The notes beneath the pieces were generated by a model. That model was given only the letters and a program-made list of their open reading frames with translations. It was not told where the DNA came from and made no database searches. From positions 744,001 to 808,000 of the forward strand of contig NZ_QUNO01000001.1 in assembly GCF_003387475.1 (NCBI RefSeq): DNA of 64,000 nt, written 5' to 3'. The position numbers and the translations under genes are program-made. Source of the DNA: Kutzneria buriramensis. Lineage in GTDB: Bacteria > Actinomycetota > Actinomycetes > Mycobacteriales > Pseudonocardiaceae. Within the stretch, counting starts at the first letter, position 1. Each line of letters begins with the position of its first letter. Positions 23,518 through 31,707 of this stretch are shown here, in pieces.

Positions 23518-24960
23518 TCAGTCCGCCTTTCCGATGCCGGCGTACACCTCGGGCTTGCGGCCGCGCAGCACGGAAGCCCGTGCGAAGCCGGCAATGCCCG
23601 CCAGGACGAGGATTCCGGGCAGGATCCAGCGCAGCGGCGAGTCGCCGGCGGTGCCGAGCAGCACGTCGAAGTTCCAGATGATCAGGACGAAGATCACCAG
23701 CAGGAACACGGTCGCCAGCGCCGGCGCGACGGTGTGCCGCCACGGCGTCTCCTCGTGCTGCCGCTTGCGGAAGAAGCCGATGACCGACACCGACACGGCC
23801 GCCATCACCAGCACCACGCCGGTCGACGCCATGGTGCCCAGCCAGCTGAACAACTCCGTGAACGGATCCCGGCCGAAGGCGGCGAAGACCGCCACCACGA
23901 TCAGCCCGAAAGCCGTCTGCAGCAACGAACCCGCGGCCGGCGCGCCGGTGCGGCGGTTGGTGCGGGCGAGCACCTCCGGCAGCACTCCCTCCCGACCCAG
24001 CGCGAAGAAGTAGCGGGCGATGGCGTTGTGGAAGCTCAGCAGCGACGCGAACTGGCTGGTGATGAACAGGGCGTAGGCGACGCTGGAGAACAGGCCGCCG
24101 AGCCGCGTCGCGGTGAGGTCGAACAGCAGGCCGGGCCCGGACTGCTGGGCGGCGCCGATGATGTTGGACGGTCCGGCCGCGTCGGCCATCGCCAGTGCCG
24201 ACAGGGCGTACAGCATAGCGGTCAACGCGACGGCGAGGTAGGTGGCGCGGGCGACGGTCTTGCGCGGATCCCGGGCCTCCTCGCTGTAGGTCGCCGCGCC
24301 CTCGAAGCCGGTGAACACGGCGATCGAGAACGCGAACACGGCGCCGACGCCGGTGGTGAACAGGTTGCTCGGCGCCAACGGCGCCAGCGACGGGGCTCCG
24401 CCGCCGTCGGGCGATCCGAGCAGCGTCACGACCGTCACGACGATCACCAGGCACTCCAGCACCAGCAGCACGCCGAGCACCTTGGCGTTCAGGTCCACGC
24501 GCAGCACGCCCAGTGTGCCGATGACCAGCGCGATCACCAGCGCCCACAGCCACCACGGCGTGTCCATGCCGAGCAGCGGGTTCAGCCAGTTCGACAGCGA
24601 CCAGCCGAACAGGCCGTAGATGCTGATCTGGATGGCGTTGTACGCGACGAGCGCCACGAACGAGACCGCGACGCCGCTGGAACGTCCCAATCCGTTCACG
24701 ACATACGGGTAGAAAGCGCCGGCATTGGTGATGTATCTGCTCATCGCGGCATAACCGACCGCGAACAGCGCGAGCACCGGCGCCAGCAGCACGAAGGACA
24801 GCGGCACGCCCATCACGCCGGTCACCGCGTACGTCGCGGTCACGCCGCCGGCGATTGCGTAGAGCGGGCCGGAGGCGCCGACTACGAAGAACAGAATTTG
24901 CACGACTCCGAGGCGCGGGCGGGCAAGGCCGCGTTCCCGCAGCGGTGTTCGAGTGGCCAC
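23518..24960 (-). CDS. APC-family amino-acid permease
   Basis: 480 residues from GTG 24960 (VATRTPLRERGLARPR). Starts with LGVVQILFFVVGASGPLYAI, the first membrane segment with the substrate-binding G-[AS]-[GS]-like turn, and has about 12 hydrophobic segments, including FEGAATYSEEARDPRKTVA after segment 6. Expected to import an amino acid or amine with protons. Divergent from the GPP34 gene, operon with a GNAT gene. Confidence 0.9.
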   Translation of the reverse strand: MATRTPLRERGLARPRLGVVQILFFVVGASGPLYAIAGGVTATYAVTGVMGVPLSFVLLAPVLALFAVGYAAMSRYITNAGAFYPYVVNGLGRSSGVAVSFVALVAYNAIQISIYGLFGWSLSNWLNPLLGMDTPWWLWALVIALVIGTLGVLRVDLNAKVLGVLLVLECLVIVVTVVTLLGSPDGGGAPSLAPLAPSNLFTTGVGAVFAFSIAVFTGFEGAATYSEEARDPRKTVARATYLAVALTAMLYALSALAMADAAGPSNIIGAAQQSGPGLLFDLTATRLGGLFSSVAYALFITSQFASLLSFHNAIARYFFALGREGVLPEVLARTNRRTGAPAAGSLLQTAFGLIVVAVFAAFGRDPFTELFSWLGTMASTGVVLVMAAVSVSVIGFFRKRQHEETPWRHTVAPALATVFLLVIFVLIIWNFDVLLGTAGDSPLRWILPGILVLAGIAGFARASVLRGRKPEVYAGIGKAD

Positions 24961-25048
24961 AGATTTCCCCCAGGGGCAGTCATCCCACCATTGGCGGCCG
25001 ATCGTAGCCATTCGACAGCGGATCACGCAGCCGCTAGTTTTCCCGTGC

Positions 25049-25705
25049 GTGCCCGCCGTGAACTCCCGTCCGCCCCTGGTGGAGGCCCTGTTCTACCTCG
25101 CCCACGACGAGTTCACGGGAAAACCGCAGGTGGCACGGCCGGCCCTGGAGATATGTTTGTCGGGCGCAATTATCTGCGATCTATTGTTCACCGGGCGGAT
25201 ATCTGTCAACGGCGGATGCCCGATCGTCACTGGAAAACACGGCCGCGACGCCGACCGGGCATCGGCCGCCGTGGTCGCCGAGATCGCCGCGGAGCCGGTC
25301 GCATATCCGCTGCGGGAGTGGATCGACCATCTGCGGCCGGCCGTCGTCGACATGGTGGTCGACCAGCTCGCCGAGGCCGGCCTGATCAGCAAGATCGCCG
25401 AGCGCGGGCTGCTGCGCCGGACCTTCCGCTACCCGCCGGTGGACCTGCTCGTCGCGGCCGGCGGGCGGGCCGAGATCCGGTCGGCGGTGCTGGGACCGGC
25501 CAAACCGGACGTCTACAACGTGAGCCTCGCGCTGCTGGCCTGGCAGCTCGGCCTGGACGACCTGTGCGAGCCGCAGCTGGACCGCCGGCAGTTGCGGGCC
25601 TGGCTGGACCGCGCGGCGAAGCCGATGCCGCCGGCCGCCGCCGAGGTGCTGGCGGCCGTCGAGGCGGCGCTCGTGGCCTCGGTGTACGGCGGCGACCGCC
25701 GTTGA
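25049..25705 (+). CDS. GPP34 (GOLPH3-like) family protein
   Basis: 218 residues from GTG 25049; a second GTG at 25058 is possible. Features of the family: LVEALFYLAHDEFTGKP, then ALEICLSGAIICDLLFTGRI, and a helical C-terminus. In eukaryotes GOLPH3 binds phosphatidylinositol 4-phosphate at the Golgi; bacterial members have unknown function and are common in actinomycetes. The codons for ICLSGAIICDLLFTGRIS (about 25150-25205) are noticeably AT-richer than the rest. Confidence 0.8.
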   Translation: MPAVNSRPPLVEALFYLAHDEFTGKPQVARPALEICLSGAIICDLLFTGRISVNGGCPIVTGKHGRDADRASAAVVAEIAAEPVAYPLREWIDHLRPAVVDMVVDQLAEAGLISKIAERGLLRRTFRYPPVDLLVAAGGRAEIRSAVLGPAKPDVYNVSLALLAWQLGLDDLCEPQLDRRQLRAWLDRAAKPMPPAAAEVLAAVEAALVASVYGGDRR

Positions 25706-25745
25706 AGCCTTCCGCCGGGCCGGTGGCTCGGGTTTGATCGAGGAC

Positions 25746-27149
25746 GTGACCTTGGTGATCGGTGTCGACTCGTCAACGCAGTCGACGAAAGCGCTGGTGG
25801 TCGAGGCCGAGACGGGCCGGGTGGTCGGCGAGGGGCGGTCGCCGCACCCCGAGGGCACCGAGGTCGACCCGCAGGCGTGGCAGGTCGCCTGCGATCGTGC
25901 GATGGCCGAGGCCCGCGGGAACGTGGCCGAGCCGATCGCCGCGATCGCGGTCGCCGGCCAGCAGCACGGGCTGGTCACCGTGGACGCCGACGGCCGGCCG
26001 GTGCGGCCCGCGCTGCTGTGGAACGACACCAGGTCGGCGGCCGAAACCGAGCGGTTCGTCGCCAAGCACGGCCCCGAGCGGCTGGCCGAGCTGACCGGTT
26101 CGGTGCCGGTGCCGAGCTTCACCGTGACCAAGCTGGCGTGGCTGGCCGAGCACGAGCCGGCGGCCGCGGATCGGGTCGACCGCGTGATGCTGCCGCACGA
26201 CTTCGTGTCCTGGCGGCTGGCCGAGCCGGGCTCGGAACCGGCGACCGACCGCGGCGACGCGTCCGGCACGGGCTATTTCTCGCCGCACACCGGTGAATGG
26301 CTGCCGGACCTGCTGTCCGAAGCCTTCGGCGGCCGCACCCCCCGGCTGCCCCGCCTGCTGGGACCGGCCGAATCCAGCGGGCGCACCACGGACGGCATGC
26401 TGATCGCCGCAGGCACGGGGGACAACATGGGCGCGGCGCTCGCGCTCAAGGCGGGACCCGGCGACGTCGTCGTGTCGCTGGGCACCTCGGGCACGGTCTT
26501 CGCCGTGACCGAGAAGGGCAGCGCCGACGCGACCGGGTTCGTCGCCGGCTTCTGCGACGCGACCGGCCGCTACCTGCCGCTCGTCTGCACTTTGAACGCC
26601 GCGCGGGTGCTGACCGCGACGGCGGCGCTGCTCGGCACCGACCTCGCCGGCCTGGACGCCCTTGCGCTGCGCGCCGAACCGGGCTCCGGCGGCCTCGTGC
26701 TCGTGCCCTATTTGGACGGTGAGCGGACGCCCAACCTGCCGGACGCCTCGGGCACGCTGACCGGCATTCGCCGCACCAACCTCACGCCGGAGAACATGGC
26801 GCGCGCGGCCGTCGAGGGCATGCTGTGCGGGCTGGCCGACGGGCTCGCCGAGCTGCGCCGGGTTGGCGTGCAGGCCCGGCGGGTACTGCTGATCGGCGGC
26901 GCCGCGCGGTCGGCGGCCGTGCAGGCCGTCGCGTCCGGGTTGTTCGACGCGCCGGTCGAGGTGCCCGAGCCCGCCGAGTACGTTGCGCTGGGCGCGGCCC
27001 GGCAGGCGGCGTGGGCGCTGTCCGGCGCGGCCGAGCCGCCGGACTGGCCCGTGCACGCCGAGGCGCTGCCGCCGACCGGCGGCGGGGCCGAGGTGCGCGC
27101 CGCCTACACGGCGGCTGTCGCGCAGATCCACGGCCACGTAGGCTGGTGA
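25746..27149 (+). CDS. xylB: xylulokinase (FGGY family)
   Basis: 467 residues. I choose GTG 25746 with GAGGA 5 bases before it rather than the TTG at 25734. N-terminal ATP-grasp-like loop VIGVDSSTQSTKALVV, substrate-binding AGQQHGLVTVD, the catalytic Asp in AAGTGDNMGAAL, and GTSGTVFAV, RVLLIGGAARSAAVQAVAS in the second domain. Phosphorylates D-xylulose to feed the pentose phosphate pathway. No xylose isomerase or transporter is in the window. Confidence 0.88.
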   Translation: MTLVIGVDSSTQSTKALVVEAETGRVVGEGRSPHPEGTEVDPQAWQVACDRAMAEARGNVAEPIAAIAVAGQQHGLVTVDADGRPVRPALLWNDTRSAAETERFVAKHGPERLAELTGSVPVPSFTVTKLAWLAEHEPAAADRVDRVMLPHDFVSWRLAEPGSEPATDRGDASGTGYFSPHTGEWLPDLLSEAFGGRTPRLPRLLGPAESSGRTTDGMLIAAGTGDNMGAALALKAGPGDVVVSLGTSGTVFAVTEKGSADATGFVAGFCDATGRYLPLVCTLNAARVLTATAALLGTDLAGLDALALRAEPGSGGLVLVPYLDGERTPNLPDASGTLTGIRRTNLTPENMARAAVEGMLCGLADGLAELRRVGVQARRVLLIGGAARSAAVQAVASGLFDAPVEVPEPAEYVALGAARQAAWALSGAAEPPDWPVHAEALPPTGGGAEVRAAYTAAVAQIHGHVGW

Positions 27150-27172
27150 TCAACAGGCTGAGGAGGCGGTTC

Positions 27173-27403
27173 ATGGCCCGGGTGACTGCGTTCGTCACCG
27201 TGCTGGTGTTCGGCGTGCTGTTCGCGGCCCCCGCGTTCGGGCAGACCACACCCCAGCCCGGCCCGTCGCTGAACCCGCCGCAGAACCAGAGCCTGTCCGA
27301 CGACGCGCGGCAGAAGCTGATCATCGCGTTGATCGTCATCGTGCTGTTCGCGATCGTCTGGTACGGCCGGCGGATCCGGAAGAAGCGTCAGAAGAGCAGC
27401 TGA
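27173..27403 (+). CDS. small membrane protein with signal peptide
   Basis: 76 residues from ATG 27173 behind AGGAGG; a GTG at 27146 overlaps the xylB stop but has no such site. Signal-like segment FVTVLVFGVLFAAPAFG (cleavage near residue 21), a short Pro/Gln/Asn loop, then a membrane segment LIIALIVIVLFAIVWY and a basic tail RRIRKKRQKSS. No family recognised. Confidence 0.7.
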   Translation: MARVTAFVTVLVFGVLFAAPAFGQTTPQPGPSLNPPQNQSLSDDARQKLIIALIVIVLFAIVWYGRRIRKKRQKSS

Positions 27404-27584
27404 TCCCGTTTCCCACGATGTGGGACAGTTGACCGTCCGCAGACGAATTCATGATCATCAACCGCGGGTCGGCTACAGCCAGGCATAACTTTCCGCGACC
27501 CGCTGCACCGTTCGTCGCAATCTGGCTGCCGGCTGGCCCTGAAGGGACGAAACTCCAGCGAGCGGCCAGCACGCTTGGTGCAGG

Positions 27585-28787
27585 ATGGTTGGGGTGAGAG
27601 ACCCCAAGGCCGCCTGCCGTTCATCCGTTGAGCGGTACGCGGACGCGCTCGTGGGCCTCTCCAGGAGCATTCACGCCGAGCCCGAGCTGGCCTATCGCGA
27701 GCACCGCAGCGCCGCCAAGGTGGCCGATCTCGCCGAGCGCGAGGGCTTCCAGGTGCAGCGCGGCGTCGCCGGGCTGGACACGGCGTTCACCGCCACGTAC
27801 GGCGACGGAGACCTGGTCATCGGCCTGTGCGCGGAGTACGACGCGCTGCCCGAGGTCGGCCACGCCTGTGGGCACAACATCATCGCCGCCGCCTCGACCG
27901 GCGCCGCGATCGCGCTGCGTGACGTCGCCGACGAGCTGGGCGTAACGATCAAGCTCGTGGGTACCCCGGCCGAGGAGTCCGGCGGCGGCAAGGTCCAGCT
28001 GTTGGAACGGGGCGTGTTCGACGGCGTCGGGCTGGCCATGATGGTGCATCCCGCGCCGTACGAGGCGGTCGCGTCGCCCTCACTGGCCATCGTCGACCTC
28101 GAGGTCGAGTACACCGGCCGGGCCTCGCACGCCGCGGCCGCGCCCGAACTGGGCGTGAACGCCGCTGACGCGCTGACCGTCGCGCAGGTCGCCATCGGCC
28201 TGGCCCGTCAGCACCTGGAGCCGAGGCAGATGGTGCACGGCATCGTGACGCACGGCGGGGCCGCGCCCAATATTGTGCCGGCCCTGGCCTCTGCCCAGTT
28301 CTACCTGCGCGCGGCAGACTATGAGTCGTTGCGGCGCCTGGTCGACCGGATCCAGGGTTGCTTCACCGCCGGCGCCGTCGGCACCGGGTGCACGCACGAG
28401 GTGAGACAGATCTCGGCGGAGTACACCGAGCTGGCGCCGGACCCGTGGCTGGCCGACGCGTACCGCGCGGCCGTGACGGAAATCGGCCGTACGCCGATGA
28501 GTCACGAAGACGAGCTGCTCCGCCTGACCGGCAGCACCGACATGGGCAACGTCACCCGAGCGCTGCCCGGTATCCACCCATCAATTGCGATCGACTGCGG
28601 AGACGCGGTGAACCACCAACCGGAGTTCGCCGCCGCCTGCGCCACACCGACCGGGGACCGTGCCGTGCTGGACGGCGCGCTCGCGTTGGCGTGGACGGCG
28701 GTGGCCGCGGCGACCAGTCCCGCCCAGCGGGACAGGTTGCTGGCCGGTGTGGCCAGCCGCGTGGCACGCGCTGGAGGTGCGGCGTGA
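27585..28787 (+). CDS. M20-family amidohydrolase (AmiB1-like)
   Basis: 400 residues. Zinc-dependent M20D hydrolase of the aminobenzoyl-glutamate/indole-acyl amidase type. Motifs: HAEPELAYREHRSA, GLCAEYDALPEVGHACGHN (metal ligands), GTPAEESGGGK and GRASHAAAAPELGVNA. ATG 27585 is used; GTG 27594 is possible. Overlaps the second M20 gene by 4 bases. The pair matches amiB1-amiA1, which in M. tuberculosis also lies next to deoD/pmmB and lpdA. Confidence 0.88.
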   Translation: MVGVRDPKAACRSSVERYADALVGLSRSIHAEPELAYREHRSAAKVADLAEREGFQVQRGVAGLDTAFTATYGDGDLVIGLCAEYDALPEVGHACGHNIIAAASTGAAIALRDVADELGVTIKLVGTPAEESGGGKVQLLERGVFDGVGLAMMVHPAPYEAVASPSLAIVDLEVEYTGRASHAAAAPELGVNAADALTVAQVAIGLARQHLEPRQMVHGIVTHGGAAPNIVPALASAQFYLRAADYESLRRLVDRIQGCFTAGAVGTGCTHEVRQISAEYTELAPDPWLADAYRAAVTEIGRTPMSHEDELLRLTGSTDMGNVTRALPGIHPSIAIDCGDAVNHQPEFAAACATPTGDRAVLDGALALAWTAVAAATSPAQRDRLLAGVASRVARAGGAA

Positions 28788-30076
28788 CCGTGCTGGACTC
28801 GCGGCCCGAACTGCCCATGGAGGGCGACGGCCGCCGGCACGACGAGAAGTCCGACGTGCTGATCACCGATTCCGGGGTCAGCATGTCCGACGTGGCGGAC
28901 TTGGGCGTCGGGCGCGGCCCGGCCTGGCTCGACGAGTGGCTGGCCTCGGGTGCGGCCGACGTCGTGGCCTGGCGGCGGCACATCCATGCCCACCCGGAGC
29001 TGTCCCGGCAGGAGAACGACACCACGGAGCTCGTGGCCGAGGTGCTCCGCTCGGTGGGTCTGCACCCGACCGTGCTGCCCGGCGGCACCGGCCTGATCTG
29101 CGACATCGGCACCGGCGAGCGCTGCGTGGCGCTGCGGGCCGACATCGACGCCCTGCCGCTTCAGGAGAACACCGGCCTGGCCTTCGCGTCCGTCAACGAC
29201 GGCGCCTGCCACGCCTGCGGCCACGACGCCCACACGGCGGTCCTGCTCGGCGCGGCGCTCGCCCTGGCGTCCGCGCCGGAGCTGCCCGGCCGGGTCCGGC
29301 TGATCTTCCAGCCGGCCGAGGAGTCCATGCCCGGCGGCGCGCTGGACGTCATCGCGGCCGGCGGCCTCGACGGCGTGGACCGGATCTTCGGCCTGCACTG
29401 CGACCCGCGGCTGGAGGTCGGCCGCGTCGGCACCCGCGTCGGGGCCATCACGTCGGCCGCGGACCTGCTGGAGCTCAAGCTCACCTCGCCCGGCGGGCAC
29501 ACGTCGCGGCCGCACCTGACCGCCGACCTCGTGCACGCCCTCGGCACCGTGATCACCGGCCTGCCGGCGCTGCTCAGCCGGCGCGTCGACCCGCGCTCGG
29601 GCACGGTGCTGACCTGGGGTGCGGTGCACGCCGGCCAGGCCGCCAACGCGGTGCCGCAGGACGGCCTGCTGCGCGGCACCCTCCGTACCGGCGACCACCG
29701 GGTGTGGAACGACCTGGAGCCGCTGGTCAAGGACCTCGTGCAGTCCCTGCTGTGGCCCACCGGCGTCGGCTTCGAGCTGGAGCACCGCCGCGGCGTGCCG
29801 CCGGTGGTGAACGACGCCGAGAGCACGGCGGTGCTGCGCGCCGGCATCGAGGCGGCGCTGGGCGAGGACGCCCTGGCCGGCACCGAGCAGTCGTCCGGGG
29901 GCGAGGACTTCGGCTGGTACCTGGAGCACGTCTCCGGCTCCTTCGCCCGTCTGGGCGTCTGGTCCGGTGAGGGCCGTCAGTACGACCTCCACCAGCCCAC
30001 CTTCGTCCTCGACGAACGCGCCCTCCTCGCCGGCGTCCGCGTCATGGTCCACACCGCCCTGACCTCCCTCGCCTAA
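28784..30076 (+). CDS. M20-family amidohydrolase (AmiA1-like)
   Basis: 430 residues from GTG 28784, in the stop of the previous gene (GTGA), with GGAGG upstream. An N-terminal extension of about 40 residues precedes the enzyme. Motifs: RRHIHAHPELSRQEN, ALRADIDALPLQENTGL, HACGHDAHTAVLLGAAL, FQPAEESMPGG, and SGGEDFGWYLEHVSG. Hydrolyses an amide of an N-acyl amino acid or similar. The TAA stop is directly followed by a copy of the dispersed repeat. Confidence 0.9.
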   Translation: MTVLDSRPELPMEGDGRRHDEKSDVLITDSGVSMSDVADLGVGRGPAWLDEWLASGAADVVAWRRHIHAHPELSRQENDTTELVAEVLRSVGLHPTVLPGGTGLICDIGTGERCVALRADIDALPLQENTGLAFASVNDGACHACGHDAHTAVLLGAALALASAPELPGRVRLIFQPAEESMPGGALDVIAAGGLDGVDRIFGLHCDPRLEVGRVGTRVGAITSAADLLELKLTSPGGHTSRPHLTADLVHALGTVITGLPALLSRRVDPRSGTVLTWGAVHAGQAANAVPQDGLLRGTLRTGDHRVWNDLEPLVKDLVQSLLWPTGVGFELEHRRGVPPVVNDAESTAVLRAGIEAALGEDALAGTEQSSGGEDFGWYLEHVSGSFARLGVWSGEGRQYDLHQPTFVLDERALLAGVRVMVHTALTSLA

Positions 30077-30123
30077 CCCCCGCGAGTCGCGCTCTCAGGC
30101 ACACCGAATGTAGGTTTCAGGCA
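30077..30123 (+). repeat. dispersed 3'-end repeat (site C)
   Basis: A full copy: CCCCCGCGAGTCGCG, CTCTCAGGCACACCGAATGT, then AGGTTTCAGGCA. It begins at the base after the TAA of the M20 gene and has the same orientation. With the reverse copy at 31107-31147 it brackets the DUF559 gene. Confidence 0.9.
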
Positions 30124-30124
30124 G

Positions 30125-30153
30125 TTATCCACACCCTGTGGGAGTTATCCACA
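30125..30153 (+). other. paired DnaA-box sequences
   Basis: Two direct copies of TTATCCACA (30125-30133 and 30145-30153), 20 bp apart, separated by CCCTGTGGGAG. They lie between the repeat copy and the DUF559 start, in the place of its promoter. Confidence 0.5.
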
Positions 30154-30204
30154 GTCTGTGGAGTGGGGCTTTCGGCAGCGTGCCGCCGGCGGCACCGTGG
30201 ATCC

Positions 30205-31104
30205 GTGATCGAACTACCGAACGGACTCCACGGCGCCTACCGGCGGCGCGACCTCATTGCCGCAGTCGGCCGCTATCCGGTGCGCACCGCGACCGAGCAG
30301 GGCCAACTGGTCGCCTTCCACAGGCATGTGGTGGTGCGTAGGGACCTGGCGAACCAGTTGCGCACCCGGGCCGCGGCCGCACTGCTGCTCGCCGGCGAAC
30401 GAGCGGTGCTGACCAGACACACGGCGGCTCGAATGTATGGCTGCACCGCCGCCGACTTCGCCCCGATCGACGTTCTCGTGCCCTATGTGCGGCGCATATC
30501 CAGGGTGCCGGGAATCGCCGTCCACAATGGCACCTTCACCGAGGACGACGTTGTCGAGATCGATGGCCTGCGGCTGCTCGCGCCCGATCTGGTGCTGGCC
30601 GACCTCCTCTGTCGCGCGCGCCGGCCCACCGCCCTGGCCTGCGCCGATCAGATGCTCGGCGGACTGCCCGAGGCCCAGCGGCCCGGATTTCGTGACTCGG
30701 TGTCGCGGGCGATCAGCGCCCGTGAGGACATTCGCGGCACGAGGCAGGCTCGACTGTTGCTCGACCTGGCGACCGGGTTGCCGGAATCGCCGTTCGAGAG
30801 CCATCTGCTGCTGATGTTCTACGACCGTGAGCTGCCGGTGCCGGTTCCGCAGTATTCGATCACCACGATCGACGGCCACGAGTTGTACCGGCTCGACTTC
30901 GCCTGGCCCGAGTACCGGCTCGCCGTCGAATACGACGGGTATGCAGCCCACGCCGAGCGGAAGGATCGAGACCGGGCCCGTGACGCGGACCTCGCGGGGC
31001 GGGGCTGGCTCGTCATCCGTGCCACGATCGACGACCTCATGGCGCCGTTTCGGCTGGTCAGCGAGGTTCGAGAGGCGCTGGCCAGCCGCCGGTTGTCGGC
31101 CTGA
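30205..31104 (+). CDS. DUF559 protein with AbiEi-like N-terminus
   Basis: 299 residues from GTG 30205. Residues about 1-200 resemble the AbiEi/wHTH proteins common in actinomycetes (RRRDLIAAVGRYPV, LTRHTAARMYG, VPGIAVHNGTF). The C-terminal 100 residues are DUF559, a Vsr/PD-(D/E)xK-like nuclease fold: ESPFESHLLLM, YRLDFAWPEYRLAVEYDGY and ARDADLAGRGWLVIRAT. Such proteins are often found alone; function (DNA nicking, antitoxin or regulator) is unproven. It lies between inverted copies of the dispersed repeat and behind two DnaA-box sequences. Confidence 0.8.
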   Translation: MIELPNGLHGAYRRRDLIAAVGRYPVRTATEQGQLVAFHRHVVVRRDLANQLRTRAAAALLLAGERAVLTRHTAARMYGCTAADFAPIDVLVPYVRRISRVPGIAVHNGTFTEDDVVEIDGLRLLAPDLVLADLLCRARRPTALACADQMLGGLPEAQRPGFRDSVSRAISAREDIRGTRQARLLLDLATGLPESPFESHLLLMFYDRELPVPVPQYSITTIDGHELYRLDFAWPEYRLAVEYDGYAAHAERKDRDRARDADLAGRGWLVIRATIDDLMAPFRLVSEVREALASRRLSA

Positions 31105-31106
31105 GG

Positions 31107-31147
31107 CTTACATTCGGTGTGTCTGAGAGCGCGACTCGCGGGGGTTG
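31107..31147 (-). repeat. dispersed 3'-end repeat, reverse copy (site D)
   Basis: Reverse copy reading CATTCGGTGTGTCTGAGAGC then GCGACTCGCGGGGG. It sits between the convergent DUF559 and gamma-glutamylcyclotransferase-like genes, 2 bases before the stop of the latter, so it is again just downstream of a stop and in that gene's orientation. Confidence 0.9.
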
Positions 31148-31149
31148 GT

Positions 31150-31599
31150 CTAGCCGGTGATGCCTCGGCAGGGGCGGGTTCTCAGGTCGTTGACGTAGTC
31201 GTCGGGGGCGCCGGCGGCTTCGGCGGCGTCGGCCACTACGCCGAGGTAGCGGGCGGAGGGGAGGCCGCCCTCGTAGGCGTCGAGCACGTAGAGCCACGCC
31301 ACGACGGTGCCCTCCAGGGTCTGGGCCCGCAGCCTGATCTTCTTGTACAGGCCGAGCGAGCCCTCCCAGCGGTCCAGCCTGGCCTCGTCCCGGGGGCTGA
31401 CGTCGTAGAGCACGACGAAGACCTGCGAGTCGGGGTCCTCGACGATGGTCGCGAGCGAGCCCTCCCAGCCGAGATCCTCGCCGCCGAAGGACAGGCGCCA
31501 ACCGGCGAGCCACCCGGTCCCCGCCATCGGGGAGTGCGGGGCTCGCTCCATCATCTGGTTCGGGTCCATGTTGGATCCGTACGCGGCGTAGAGCGGCAC
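31150..31599 (-). CDS. gamma-glutamylcyclotransferase-fold protein
   Basis: 149 residues from GTG 31599 (VVPLYAAYGSNMDPNQMMER). AYGSNM is the phosphate-binding-like loop of the GGCT fold, and VSPRDEARLDRWEG carries the conserved acidic residue. The fold cleaves gamma-glutamyl groups with cyclisation; the true substrate is unknown. M. tuberculosis has a comparable small gene between lpdA and amiA1. Confidence 0.82.
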   Translation of the reverse strand: MPLYAAYGSNMDPNQMMERAPHSPMAGTGWLAGWRLSFGGEDLGWEGSLATIVEDPDSQVFVVLYDVSPRDEARLDRWEGSLGLYKKIRLRAQTLEGTVVAWLYVLDAYEGGLPSARYLGVVADAAEAAGAPDDYVNDLRTRPCRGITG

Positions 31600-31707
31600 G
31601 ACCGACAGCCTAGCGACCGATGTGATCAGGGGTCGGGACGCCGAGCGCTCGGCGCGTGAGGATGTAAGTTCGTAGCGCCCGCGGACAGGCGTATTGGGAG
31701 GAACCCG

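Noticed and set aside
22105-25737. A 1210-codon open frame on the plus strand
   Set aside because: Runs antisense through the acetyltransferase and permease genes and out of frame with the oxidoreductase; Arg/Gly/Pro-rich shadow with no family pattern.
30077-31147. Insertion sequence with terminal inverted repeats
   Set aside because: The inner gene is not a transposase, there is no visible target duplication, and single copies of the same repeat stand elsewhere without a partner.
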